Shown here: in pieces, positions 8,401 to 15,337 of the stretch | How the letters are laid out: the number at the start of each line of letters is the position of its first letter | Numbering within the stretch: position 1 is the stretch's first letter | From: Bosea sp. Tri-49 | GTDB lineage: Bacteria > Pseudomonadota > Alphaproteobacteria > Rhizobiales > Beijerinckiaceae | Reading direction: 5' to 3' | NCBI RefSeq assembly: GCF_003952665.1 | Contig: NZ_CP017946.1 | Location: 5,785,001-5,849,000, forward strand | Length of the DNA stretch: 64,000 nucleotides | The notes under the pieces: generated by a model | What the model was told of the DNA's origin: nothing | Seen by the model: only the letters and a program-made list of their open reading frames with translations | Database searches by the model: none | Program-made: the position numbers and the translations under genes

Positions 8401-8525
8401 TTGGCCGCGGGATCGCGGCGGCCGCCGGAGAGCAGGCGGCCAGCGATCGCAGCGTCGTCCTCGGCGTAGGGAGCATGGAAGACGGGCGCGGTGCTGGCGG
8501 CAGGTCGCAGGGCGGGAGCGGCCAT
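5409..8525 (-). CDS. putA: Bifunctional proline dehydrogenase / L-glutamate gamma-semialdehyde dehydrogenase
   Basis: A 1038-residue PutA that oxidises proline to glutamate in two steps. The N-terminal half is the FAD proline dehydrogenase barrel (for example LMVRLVKGAYWDTELKRAQERG and the later CRTYAPVGGHQDLLAYLVRRLLENGANSSFV). The C-terminal half is an aldehyde dehydrogenase with PWNFPLAIF, IAETGGLNAMIVD and the nucleophile in SAGQRCSALR near residue 829. The length fits the short branch-A PutA of alphaproteobacteria; no N-terminal ribbon-helix-helix domain is present, so it should not be its own repressor. The start at 8525 is supported by GGAG eight bases upstream. The divergent Lrp-type gene is the probable regulator. 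Confidence 0.97.
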   Translation of the reverse strand: MAAPALRPAASTAPVFHAPYAEDDAAIAGRLLSGGRRDPAAKARIDARATSLIEAIRTRKVGLGGIEELLREYSLSTKEGLALMVLAEALLRVPDAATADRLIEDKLGQGDFAHHESKSDAFLISASSWALGITARIIQPGETPTSIIGSLSKRLGVPAVRTATRQAMRVMGNHFVLGQTIEEALKRARSGSGKLYRYSFDMLGEGARTQGDADRYYASYADAIDAIGRSAGNDKLPNRPGISVKLSALHPRYEATNRERVLAELTPKVIELARQAKAYDLNFTVDAEEADRLELSLDVIAAVMADASLAGWDGFGLAIQAYQKRAAAVIDHIAALAETYDRRLMVRLVKGAYWDTELKRAQERGLPDYPVFTRKAMTDLNYEACARQLLALRPRIIPQFATHNALTVAAVAEMAGNAENFEFQRLHGMGEALYERLLQEDSGFACRTYAPVGGHQDLLAYLVRRLLENGANSSFVSVSGDPDVPVAQLLVPPADLIGSPSAARHRRIPLPAELFGPSRRNSAGVELGDAESLATLLAEIRAAAAKPVPDAVPLIDGKPGSGIARDVLSPIDGKPVGRVTEGDAASAEKAMAAAKAGFHAWNATPARNRAASLRQAADLMEARRGPILALLQSEAGKTLDDAIAELREAVDFLRYYAAEAEAKFAVPTALPGPTGEENRLILRGRGPFVCIAPWNFPLAIFVGQVAAALVAGNSVVAKPAPQTPLIAALAVRLLHEAGIPKTALHFAPGDGKLGAALVAHRDVAGVAFTGSTATARAINRALAAKDGPIVPLIAETGGLNAMIVDATALAEQVADDVVLSAFRSAGQRCSALRLLVVQEDVADKMVEMIEGAASELTLGDPRAIETHVGPVIDQAAKERLDSHIAAMRAAGRVTYAGKTPALPGTFVAPHIIRLDKVADLSAEHFGPILHVVRWKAGQLDKVLAEIEATGYGLTFGLHSRIEATVELVVDRLSTGNIYVNRNMIGAVVGVQPFGGHGLSGTGPKAGGPNYLPRFATEQMVTINTAAAGGNASLIAMGE

Positions 8526-8553
8526 GGAAAGAACTCCGGATTTCGGCGGCGGG

Positions 8554-8570
8554 ATGATCTGCAGAATCAT
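8554..8570. promoter_or_regulatory. Candidate PutR/Lrp operator 1 in the putA-putR gap
   Basis: ATGATCTGCAGAATCAT is an imperfect inverted repeat with arms ATGAT/ATCAT and CTGCAG near its centre. It lies 29 bases upstream of the putA start codon, in the position expected for an autoregulated divergent Lrp/AsnC system. A second CTGCAG palindrome lies about 65 bp away centre to centre, close to six helical turns. Confidence 0.55.
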
Positions 8571-8619
8571 CGCAAGTGGTCTGGATATCAATGGAGATTT
8601 CAGCGATTATGCCGCAATT

Positions 8620-8633
8620 AATCCTGCAGGATT
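8620..8633. promoter_or_regulatory. Candidate PutR/Lrp operator 2, perfect 14-bp palindrome
   Basis: AATCCTGCAGGATT is a perfect palindrome centred on CTGCAG, just upstream of the preferred GTG start of the regulator. Together with the site at 8554-8570 it suggests cooperative binding by an Lrp-type oligomer across the putA/putR divergent promoters. Confidence 0.55.
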
Positions 8634-8638
8634 TCCAG

Positions 8639-9112
8639 GTGGCAGAGAATAATCCGGCTCTGGATCGAACCGACCGGCGCCTGCTCGCTCTGCTTCAGAA
8701 CGATGGCCGCGCCGCCGGCGTCGAGTTGGCGGAGAAGGTCGGCCTGTCGCCGACCGCAACCGGCGAGCGGCTGAAGCGGTTGGCACGCGATGGTTTCATC
8801 ACCGGCTACCGCGCCACGCTCGATCCGGTGAAGCTCGGCCTGCACCTGCTGGTCTTCGTCGAGGTCTATCTCGACAAGACGACGCCCGACGCCTTCGAGC
8901 GCTTCGCCGCGGCGGTGAAGCGGGCGCCGGAGGTGCTGGAATGCCATATGGTCGCCGGTGGCTTTGATTACTTGGTCAAGACCCGTGTCGCCGACATGAA
9001 CGCCTATCGCCGCTTCCTCGGCGAGGTGTTGCTGGCGTTGCCGGCGGTGCGCGAGACGCGCACCTATGCGGTGATGGAGGAGGTCAAGACGGACGGGGCG
9101 CTGCCGCTGTGA
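8639..9112 (+). CDS. putR: Lrp/AsnC-family regulator, probable proline-responsive activator of putA
   Basis: An Lrp/AsnC protein with an N-terminal winged helix-turn-helix (LDRTDRRLLALLQNDGRAAGVELAEKVGLSPTATGERLKRLARDGFI) and a C-terminal RAM ligand domain (LHLLVFVEVYLDKTT, LECHMVAGGFDYLVKTRVADMNAYRRFL). It is divergently transcribed from putA, the usual arrangement of PutR in alphaproteobacteria, where it activates putA with proline. I prefer the GTG at 8639, with AGGA seven bases upstream and the palindrome left in the promoter. An ATG at 8609 with GGAG 12 bases upstream is the main alternative (167 residues). Confidence 0.85.
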   Translation: MAENNPALDRTDRRLLALLQNDGRAAGVELAEKVGLSPTATGERLKRLARDGFITGYRATLDPVKLGLHLLVFVEVYLDKTTPDAFERFAAAVKRAPEVLECHMVAGGFDYLVKTRVADMNAYRRFLGEVLLALPAVRETRTYAVMEEVKTDGALPL

Positions 9113-9299
9113 CCGAGTTCGCACTGCCGTAGAAAAACGTAACCATTTCCGCGATTTCGCCGTGTTGTCGCCCTGTTGCCGCTTGACCTGCCGGCTAGTT
9201 GGGTCCTTCTAGGCGAATGCTTCTCCGGCACGATGTTTGCTGGAACGGAGTCCGTGAGTTGCTGCCGCCCTATCGGCCGCCGTCATTCCGGAGCCTGAC

Positions 9300-10358
9300 A
9301 TGTCCGCTGCGATGCCCCCGTTTCACGTGCCGTTGTCGCGGCGTGACTTCGGGCGCGTTCTCGCTGGAGGCGCGCTGGCCGCGTCGACCGGGTTTTCCGC
9401 GCCCGCCGCAGCCGCAACACAGCTCAAATTCACGCTGGACTGGCGCTTCGAGGGGCCGGCGGCGCTCTTCCTCATCGCACTGGAGAAAGGCTATTTCGGC
9501 GACGAGGGGCTCTTCGTCACGATCGACGCCGGTACAGGCTCGCGCGAAGCTATTCCGCGGGTCGCGACCGGTGGCTATGACGCTGGCTTCGGCGATGTGA
9601 ACTCGCTGATCCGCTTTCGCGATGAGAATCCCAACGTCAATCTCAAGGCGGTGATGATGGTCTATGACCGTCCGCCCTTTGCGATTGTCGGGCGCAAGAG
9701 CCGCGGCATCACGGCAGACCCTAAGAGCCTCGAAGGCAAGAAGCTCGGCGCGCCGGCAGCCGATGGTGCCTTCGCGCAATGGCCGGTGTTCAAGAAGGTC
9801 AACGGCATCGACGATGCCAAGATCAAGCTCGAGAACATCGGCTTTCCGGTGCGCGAACCGATGCTCGCTTCCGGTGAGGTCGATGCCATCTTCGGCTTCG
9901 CCCATACGTCTTTCATCAATCTGAAAGCCCGCGGCGTGCCGACCGACGACATCGTCACCCTGCTGATGGCCGATCATGGCGTCGAGCTCTACGGTAACGC
10001 CGTGATCGTCTCGCCGAAACTGCTGGCCGAGAATCCGCAGGCCGTGCGTGGCCTGCTGCGGGCGATCACTCGCAGCGTCAGGGACGTCGTTGCCGACCCC
10101 GATGCGGCGACCGCCGTCGTGCTTCAGCGTAACGAGGGCGCGCGCTCCGAGATCGAGCTGCAGCGCCTCAAGATGGCGCTCGATCACTATGTGATGACGC
10201 CGAACGTCAAGACGAATGGCTTCGGTGGCATCGACAAGGCCCGCTGGCAGAAGGCGCTTGACCAGATCGCGCTGACCTTCCCGTTCAAGGACAAGGCGAA
10301 GGCCGGCAACGCCTTCGCCGAGGGTTTCCTGCCAGCGGAGGCCGAGCGGGCGTTCTGA
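9300..10358 (+). CDS. NMT1/THI5-like ABC substrate-binding protein (orphan)
   Basis: A 352-residue periplasmic binding protein of the NMT1/THI5/SsuA type. It begins with a twin-arginine-like signal (LSRRDFGRVLAGG followed by a hydrophobic stretch and APAAAA). The mature start KFTLDWRFEGPAALFLIALEKGYFGDEGL is typical of pyrimidine-precursor, riboflavin, nitrate or sulfonate binding members. Specificity cannot be read from sequence. No permease or ATPase gene is adjacent, so it either joins a distant transporter or feeds another system. A weak promoter candidate (TTGACC at 9183) lies upstream. An acyl-CoA synthetase follows on the same strand after 86 bp. Confidence 0.85.
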   Translation: MSAAMPPFHVPLSRRDFGRVLAGGALAASTGFSAPAAAATQLKFTLDWRFEGPAALFLIALEKGYFGDEGLFVTIDAGTGSREAIPRVATGGYDAGFGDVNSLIRFRDENPNVNLKAVMMVYDRPPFAIVGRKSRGITADPKSLEGKKLGAPAADGAFAQWPVFKKVNGIDDAKIKLENIGFPVREPMLASGEVDAIFGFAHTSFINLKARGVPTDDIVTLLMADHGVELYGNAVIVSPKLLAENPQAVRGLLRAITRSVRDVVADPDAATAVVLQRNEGARSEIELQRLKMALDHYVMTPNVKTNGFGGIDKARWQKALDQIALTFPFKDKAKAGNAFAEGFLPAEAERAF

Positions 10359-10444
10359 ACGGAGTGCCTGCTTACTTTAGGCCATGGTGACAGCGGCTTT
10401 AGGCTTCGCCTATCGTGCGCCGCTTTTCGCCAGAGACCTGCCGC

Positions 10445-12061
10445 ATGCTCCCCGACATCCGCGATTATGAGCGCTTGCGCGCCGCCTTCCGCTGGCGGAT
10501 TCCGGAGCGTTACAATATCGGCGTCGATTGCTGCGATCGCTGGGCTGTAGCCGAGCCCGGCAAGGTTGCGATCCTCGAAATGCAGCCCGACTGGTCGGTC
10601 GTGCCAGTCAGCTATGGCGAGTTGCGGGCGCAATCGAACCGGTTGGCCAATGCACTGCGCAAGCGTGGCGTCGGGGAGGGCGATCGCGTCGCGATCCTGC
10701 TGCCGCAGGGAAGGCACGTGCCGATCGCCCATATGGCGGCCTACAAGCTCGGCGCCATAGCGGTGCCGCTGGCGGCGCTGTTCGGAGCCGATGCGTTGTC
10801 CTATCGGCTCCGGGACAGCGCGGCGAAGGCGCTGGTGACCAATGCAGCCGGGCTCGCCAAGCTCGGCCAGATCGGCGAGCCGCTACCCGAGCTCGAGCTG
10901 GTGATCTCGATCGATGGGTCGGATGGGCGAGCCGAGGGGTTTGCTCGCGCACTGGAAGCCGAAAACGAGGACTTCAAGCCGATCGACAGCAGCCCGGACG
11001 ATCCGGCGCTGATGATCTACACCTCCGGCACCACCGGCAATGCCAAGGGGGCGTTGCATGGCCACCGCGTCATGCTCGGCCATCTGCCCGGCGTGGAAAT
11101 GCCGCATGAATTCCTGCCGCAGCCAGGTGACCTGCTCTGGACGCCGGCCGACTGGGCCTGGGCCGGCGGCCTGCTCAACAATTTGCTGCCGGCGCTGCAT
11201 CACGGCATCCCGATCGTGGCGCGGCCGGCGGCGAAGTTCGATCCTGATGAGGCGCTCCGGCTGATGGCGGATGTCGGGGTGCGCAACTGCTTCATCCCGC
11301 CGACGGCGCTGCGCATGCTGCGGGCGGTCGAGAACCCGCGCGGGCGCTATGATCTCAAGCTGCGCACGGTCGCTTCGGGCGGCGAGTCGCTCGGCGCCGA
11401 GACGTTGGCCTGGGGCCGCGAAAAACTCGGGCTGACCATCAATGAGTTCTACGGCCAGACCGAGTGCAATCTCGTGCTCGCCTCCTGCGCGGCGATCGGA
11501 GTGGTCAAGCCGGGTTTCATCGGCAAGGCAGTGCCGGGCCACGAGGTCGCGGTGATCCGGCCGGACGGCAGCCTGTGCGAGCCGGAGGAGGAGGGGCAGA
11601 TCGCGGTGCGCCGGCCCAACCCGGTGATGTTCCTGCATTACTGGCGCAAGCCCGAGGCGACCGAGGCCAAGTTCATCGGCGACTGGATGACGACCGGTGA
11701 TCAGGGCTCGCAGGATGGCGATGGCTATATCCGCTTCGTCGGCCGCGACGACGACGTCATCACCTCGTCCGGCTACCGGATCGGGCCAAGCGAGATCGAG
11801 GATTGCCTGCTGCGCCATCCGGCGGTGGCGCTCGCCGCCGTGGTCGGCAAGCCCGACGCGCTGCGTACTGAGATCGTCAAGGCTTTCATCGTGCCGAAGC
11901 CCGGCTATGAGGCCTCGCCGCAGCTCGTCAAGGAGATCCAGGGCTTCGTGCGCGAGCGGCTGGCGGCGCATGAATATCCGCGCGAGATCGAATTCCGCAG
12001 CGAGTTGCCGATGACCACCACCGGCAAGATCATCAGGCGGCTGCTGCGCGACGCCGGATGA
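10445..12061 (+). CDS. AMP-forming acyl-CoA synthetase
   Basis: A 538-residue member of the ANL superfamily that activates a carboxylic acid through an acyl-adenylate to the CoA thioester. The phosphate-binding motif MIYTSGTTGNAKGAL is near residue 189, the A5-type motif INEFYGQTE and A7 TGDQG follow, and the C-terminal catalytic lysine is in TTTGKIIRRLL. Overall it resembles medium-chain/acetyl-type acyl-CoA synthetases (ACSM-like) rather than bacterial FadD. The start at 10445 (MLPDIRDYERL) is preferred over 10415. Its 3' end overlaps the convergent GNAT gene by 29 bp. The substrate is unknown. Confidence 0.88.
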   Translation: MLPDIRDYERLRAAFRWRIPERYNIGVDCCDRWAVAEPGKVAILEMQPDWSVVPVSYGELRAQSNRLANALRKRGVGEGDRVAILLPQGRHVPIAHMAAYKLGAIAVPLAALFGADALSYRLRDSAAKALVTNAAGLAKLGQIGEPLPELELVISIDGSDGRAEGFARALEAENEDFKPIDSSPDDPALMIYTSGTTGNAKGALHGHRVMLGHLPGVEMPHEFLPQPGDLLWTPADWAWAGGLLNNLLPALHHGIPIVARPAAKFDPDEALRLMADVGVRNCFIPPTALRMLRAVENPRGRYDLKLRTVASGGESLGAETLAWGREKLGLTINEFYGQTECNLVLASCAAIGVVKPGFIGKAVPGHEVAVIRPDGSLCEPEEEGQIAVRRPNPVMFLHYWRKPEATEAKFIGDWMTTGDQGSQDGDGYIRFVGRDDDVITSSGYRIGPSEIEDCLLRHPAVALAAVVGKPDALRTEIVKAFIVPKPGYEASPQLVKEIQGFVRERLAAHEYPREIEFRSELPMTTTGKIIRRLLRDAG

Positions 12062-13136
12062 TGATCGGCGCGCGGCGGGCCGCTGCCGCCGAGACGGAAA
12101 GCCGGATGTCGCCGAGCCGCAGCGGCGCCATCACGGCATGTGGGCCAGGGACGTCGCCGATGATCTCGCGCTGGCGACCGCGCCGGCCGAGCCAGGTGAC
12201 GAGCTGCGCCAGCGGCGCGAAGCTGGCGAAGCGGTCATCCTCGGCGCCAGAATAGAGCCAGAGGCGTGGTCCCTTGCCGATCAGGATCGCGCCGGCGATG
12301 GGCCTGTCGTCGAGGCTCAGCAGGCCGATCCGGCAGCGATGCGAGCCGGCGAGATTGCGGGTCATGGCGCGCAGGAAAGAGCTCTCTCGGATGTCCTGCA
12401 GCGCGGCGACACCGGCGCGCGCCAGCGAGCCGGAAGCTTCGAGAGCCAGATGGAGCTCGACCATGTCACGCAGCTCCTGGCGTGAGCCAGATTCGGCGAA
12501 GGAGAGCTTGCCGTGGCGCGACAGGCCGTGGCGCAGGGCAGTGAGATCTGGTGCGCCCACGCGGGCTGGCGATTTCGGCGTCGGTTCGAGCGAGGCGGCG
12601 TGGCCCGTGTGTTCGGCAACCCGCAACAGGCTGCGCAGGAACGGGCCATCGAGATCAAGGTTGTGCAGCTGGAGGTTTTGCGCGTTGGCGAGACCCCAGC
12701 GGCCGGAGGCGTGGAGCAGGGTGGCGACGACGCGCTCCGCCTGATCTGCGTCGATCAGTGGCGTGGCGATGCCGAGGCGAGGATTGCTCAAGCCGGTCAG
12801 TTCGTCATGGCCGAGCAAGCGGCGCTGGAGACGAGCCGGGACGAAGCCGAGCAGGCGCCGCGATGTGGCCGCACCGCTCCAAATTAGCAGTACAGGCGTG
12901 TCGCGGAAGTCGACGAGGTGCTGGGCGGCGGGCAGGGCAAAATCGGGTTCGAAGAAGGGGTTTGCCTCGATCGCGCGGGCGGCGAGATCGCGCCATTCGG
13001 GCTCGATGGTGGCGCAGGCGGCGAGCGTGCGGCGCTCGAGCCCGAGTGCGCTTTCCTCCGCAGTTGGCTCGACGGCACGGGCCCGCTCGGGCGGCGCCGG
13101 GCTCGCTGGCATCGCAGAGGCGACAAGGTTCGGCAT
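12033..13136 (-). CDS. GNAT-fold (BioF2-like / FemAB-type) acyltransferase-like protein
   Basis: A 367-residue protein of the BioF2-like GNAT acetyltransferase group. The C-terminal half carries the GNAT-like segment SFLRAMTRNLAGSHRCRIGLLSLDDRPIAGAILIGKGPRLWLYSGAEDDRFA followed by a QLVTWLGRRGRQREIIGDVPGP helix-strand pattern. Such proteins transfer acyl or aminoacyl groups, often in exopolysaccharide or envelope biosynthesis; this substrate is unknown. The ATG at 13136 has GAAAGGG upstream and is preferred to 13235. It converges on, and overlaps, the acyl-CoA synthetase. Upstream on the same strand lies the CobW-type GTPase. Confidence 0.75.
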   Translation of the reverse strand: MPNLVASAMPASPAPPERARAVEPTAEESALGLERRTLAACATIEPEWRDLAARAIEANPFFEPDFALPAAQHLVDFRDTPVLLIWSGAATSRRLLGFVPARLQRRLLGHDELTGLSNPRLGIATPLIDADQAERVVATLLHASGRWGLANAQNLQLHNLDLDGPFLRSLLRVAEHTGHAASLEPTPKSPARVGAPDLTALRHGLSRHGKLSFAESGSRQELRDMVELHLALEASGSLARAGVAALQDIRESSFLRAMTRNLAGSHRCRIGLLSLDDRPIAGAILIGKGPRLWLYSGAEDDRFASFAPLAQLVTWLGRRGRQREIIGDVPGPHAVMAPLRLGDIRLSVSAAAARRAPIIIRRRAAAA

Positions 13137-13261
13137 GGCGCAGCCCTTTCGCGGCTCGCCCTGCTTCGGTGCGCTTTCGTGCCGGATCGGCACGCGGGCG
13201 CGGGACGGCGCAGGGGTCTGCGCGCTACGACCCAAGAAACGGGCCGGACGGGACAGGCCGG

Positions 13262-14389
13262 TCAGGCGTGATGGTGGTGGTGATCAGGCTGCGCCTGGGC
13301 AGGTGCGGGCCGGCCGAGGAAGGCCGACCAGAGCCGCGAGACGGTCTCTTCCTCCAGATCCTTGACGATCAGGACGAGGCGGGAGCGCCGGTCGGCATCG
13401 GGCCAGGCCGGCAGCAGCACCGGTGGATGCAGGATCTGCTGGACAGCATGGACCAATAACGGCCCTTCGGGATGCTCGGCGAGCGCGACCAGCCCCTTCA
13501 GACGCAGAAGTTTGGCACCATGGGTCGAGCGCAGCAGGGTCCAGAACAGATCGAAGGTCGCCTCGCGGATCGGTGTCTCGGCGGTCAGCGTGAAAGCGCG
13601 GATGCTGGCGTCGTGGCGGTTGACGTCGTGATGATGGTGGTCGTGGCCGCCATGGTAGTGATGGCCGTGGGTCTCGTCATGATCGTGGTGATGGTCGTGA
13701 TCGTGATCATGGCTGTCCAGCACCTCGGCCGCGAGCCAGCGGCGCAGTTCTTCCGGTCGCTCGGCGATGTCGTAGAGGCCGGCGCCGACGAGCGCCTCGG
13801 CCGGGGCATCGGGAGAGAGGATGGCAATGCCGGGATTGAGCTCGCCGAGACGCTTGCGCAGCGCGTCGACAGCCTGAGCATCGGTCGCGATGTCGGCCTT
13901 GGTCAACACGAGCCGGTCGGCGGCGACCACTTGCCGGAGCGCCTCCGGGTGGGCGTCGAGGGTCGCCATGCCGTTGACCGCATCGACCAGCGTGACGACG
14001 CCGTCGAGCTTGAAGCGCATGGCGAGATAGGGGTGGTTGATCAGCACGTTGAGGACTGGCGCCGGGTCGGCGAGGCCGGTGGTCTCGATCACCAGGCGCT
14101 TGAACGGGGCGGTGCGGCCATTGTCGAGCCGGCGTAGCAGGTCCTCGAGCGTGACGATCAGGTCATCGCGGATGGTGCAGCATAGGCAGCCCGAGGCGAG
14201 CAGGATCATGCCGTCCTCGATGCCCTCGACGAAGAGGTGGTCGAGGCCGATCTCCCCGAATTCGTTGACCAGCACCACCGTGTCGGCGAGCGCCGGATCC
14301 TTCAGCAGGCGATTGAGCAGAGTGGTCTTGCCGGCGCCGAGGAAGCCGGTCAGCAGCGTGAGCGGAATTGGCGCGGGGCGGTCGGACAT
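13262..14389 (-). CDS. CobW/ZNG1-type G3E GTPase with histidine-rich metal-binding tract
   Basis: A 375-residue G3E GTPase, a probable zinc (or cobalt) metallochaperone. Motifs in order: P-loop GFLGAGKT (residues 15-22), NEFGEIG, metal-binding CLCC (68-71), ETTGLADP, and TKAD for guanine recognition. A striking histidine/aspartate tract at roughly residues 227-260 (repeated DHDH and HHHH blocks) and a terminal HHHHHA would buffer or sense metal. Family members deliver zinc to client enzymes during shortage and are often Zur-regulated; no clear Zur box was identified by eye. An EamA transporter gene lies 5 bp upstream, so the two are probably cotranscribed. Confidence 0.9.
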   Translation of the reverse strand: MSDRPAPIPLTLLTGFLGAGKTTLLNRLLKDPALADTVVLVNEFGEIGLDHLFVEGIEDGMILLASGCLCCTIRDDLIVTLEDLLRRLDNGRTAPFKRLVIETTGLADPAPVLNVLINHPYLAMRFKLDGVVTLVDAVNGMATLDAHPEALRQVVAADRLVLTKADIATDAQAVDALRKRLGELNPGIAILSPDAPAEALVGAGLYDIAERPEELRRWLAAEVLDSHDHDHDHHHDHDETHGHHYHGGHDHHHHDVNRHDASIRAFTLTAETPIREATFDLFWTLLRSTHGAKLLRLKGLVALAEHPEGPLLVHAVQQILHPPVLLPAWPDADRRSRLVLIVKDLEEETVSRLWSAFLGRPAPAQAQPDHHHHHA

Positions 14390-14394
14390 GCGCT

Positions 14395-15309
14395 TCAGGT
14401 TCCTGGCGCGGCCACCGCTGGCAGCCGGCGGGCTCGCTTTTGTTCCAGTATTACATTGGCGATGATCGCCGCGACGACAAGGGCGCCGCCGGCATATTGC
14501 AGTGAGCCGACGCGCTCGCCGAGGAAGATTGCGGCGATTGCGACGGCGAAGACCGGTTCGGCGCAGAAGGCGAGGGCGGCGGGGCCGGGCGCCACGCGGG
14601 CGAGCGCGAGCACCTGCAGCAGGAAGCCGATCAGGTAGCCGCCTATGGTGATGGCGACCGCGATCGGCGCGAGCATCAGGGCCGAAGGCGATTGGAAGAG
14701 GCCGGTGAGGGCGAGGATCGCGAGCGTCACCGGCAGGATGACGAGATGCGACCAGAACAGCTTCGGCAAGGTTCCGGTGTCGCCGCAGCGTGCCGCCGAG
14801 AAGAACTGCACCGCAGCCAGCACGCTCGCGGCGAGCGCGAGTGCGAGCCCGCGCGGATCGAGCCCGTGCCAGTCGGGGCCGACCACCATGGCCACGCCGA
14901 GGAAGGCGACGAGCGCGATGACCACCCGGTCGAGGCTGAAGCGGACCGGGGTGAAGAGCGGCTCGGTCAGCACGATCAGGATGGGAAAGGTATAGAAGAC
15001 CACGGCCGCCACCGTGATCGGCAGGAAGGCGACCGAGGAGAGATAAGCGCAGGCGGTCAGCGCCGTGCTGACGCCGAAGAGGGCGAGCGCCGGCCAGCGA
15101 TGGCGCGGCACGGCAAGGCTGGCGCGCCAGAGGATTGTCGCACCTACGACGAGCGCCAGCATCAGGAAGACGCGATAGAAGACGATGAGCGGGCCGCTCA
15201 GCCCGGCGTGGCCGGCGAGCTGGGCACTGACGATGTTGGTGCCGAAGGCGGCGGCAGAGGCGAGCGCCAGCGCAAGGCCTTGCTGGACCGAGGACGCACT
15301 GCGCTCCAC
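14395..15309 (-). CDS. EamA-domain (DMT superfamily) transporter
   Basis: A 304-residue integral membrane protein with two EamA repeats and about ten predicted helices, for example GLALALASAAAFGTNIVSAQLAG at the N-terminus and the second-repeat segment VAITIGGYLIGFLLQVLALARVAPGPAALAFCAEPVFAVAIAAIFLGERVG. Drug/metabolite transporters of this type export amino acids or other small metabolites; the substrate is unknown. It ends 5 bp before the CobW-type GTPase start and probably shares its transcript. The upstream neighbour on the same strand, the D,D-carboxypeptidase gene, ends 28 bp away. Confidence 0.88.
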   Translation of the reverse strand: MERSASSVQQGLALALASAAAFGTNIVSAQLAGHAGLSGPLIVFYRVFLMLALVVGATILWRASLAVPRHRWPALALFGVSTALTACAYLSSVAFLPITVAAVVFYTFPILIVLTEPLFTPVRFSLDRVVIALVAFLGVAMVVGPDWHGLDPRGLALALAASVLAAVQFFSAARCGDTGTLPKLFWSHLVILPVTLAILALTGLFQSPSALMLAPIAVAITIGGYLIGFLLQVLALARVAPGPAALAFCAEPVFAVAIAAIFLGERVGSLQYAGGALVVAAIIANVILEQKRARRLPAVAAPGT

Positions 15310-15337
15310 GTTGCAGTCCCCGGTCGGCGTTTTGGGA

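Noticed and set aside
8526..8591. Longer start for PutA at 8591
   Set aside because: It would place the candidate operator inside the gene; the ATG at 8525 has GGAG at good spacing.
13612..13720. CATGGT/CATGAT-type tandem repeat as a DNA element
   Set aside because: The repetitiveness is explained by the His/Asp codons of the CobW-type protein on the reverse strand.
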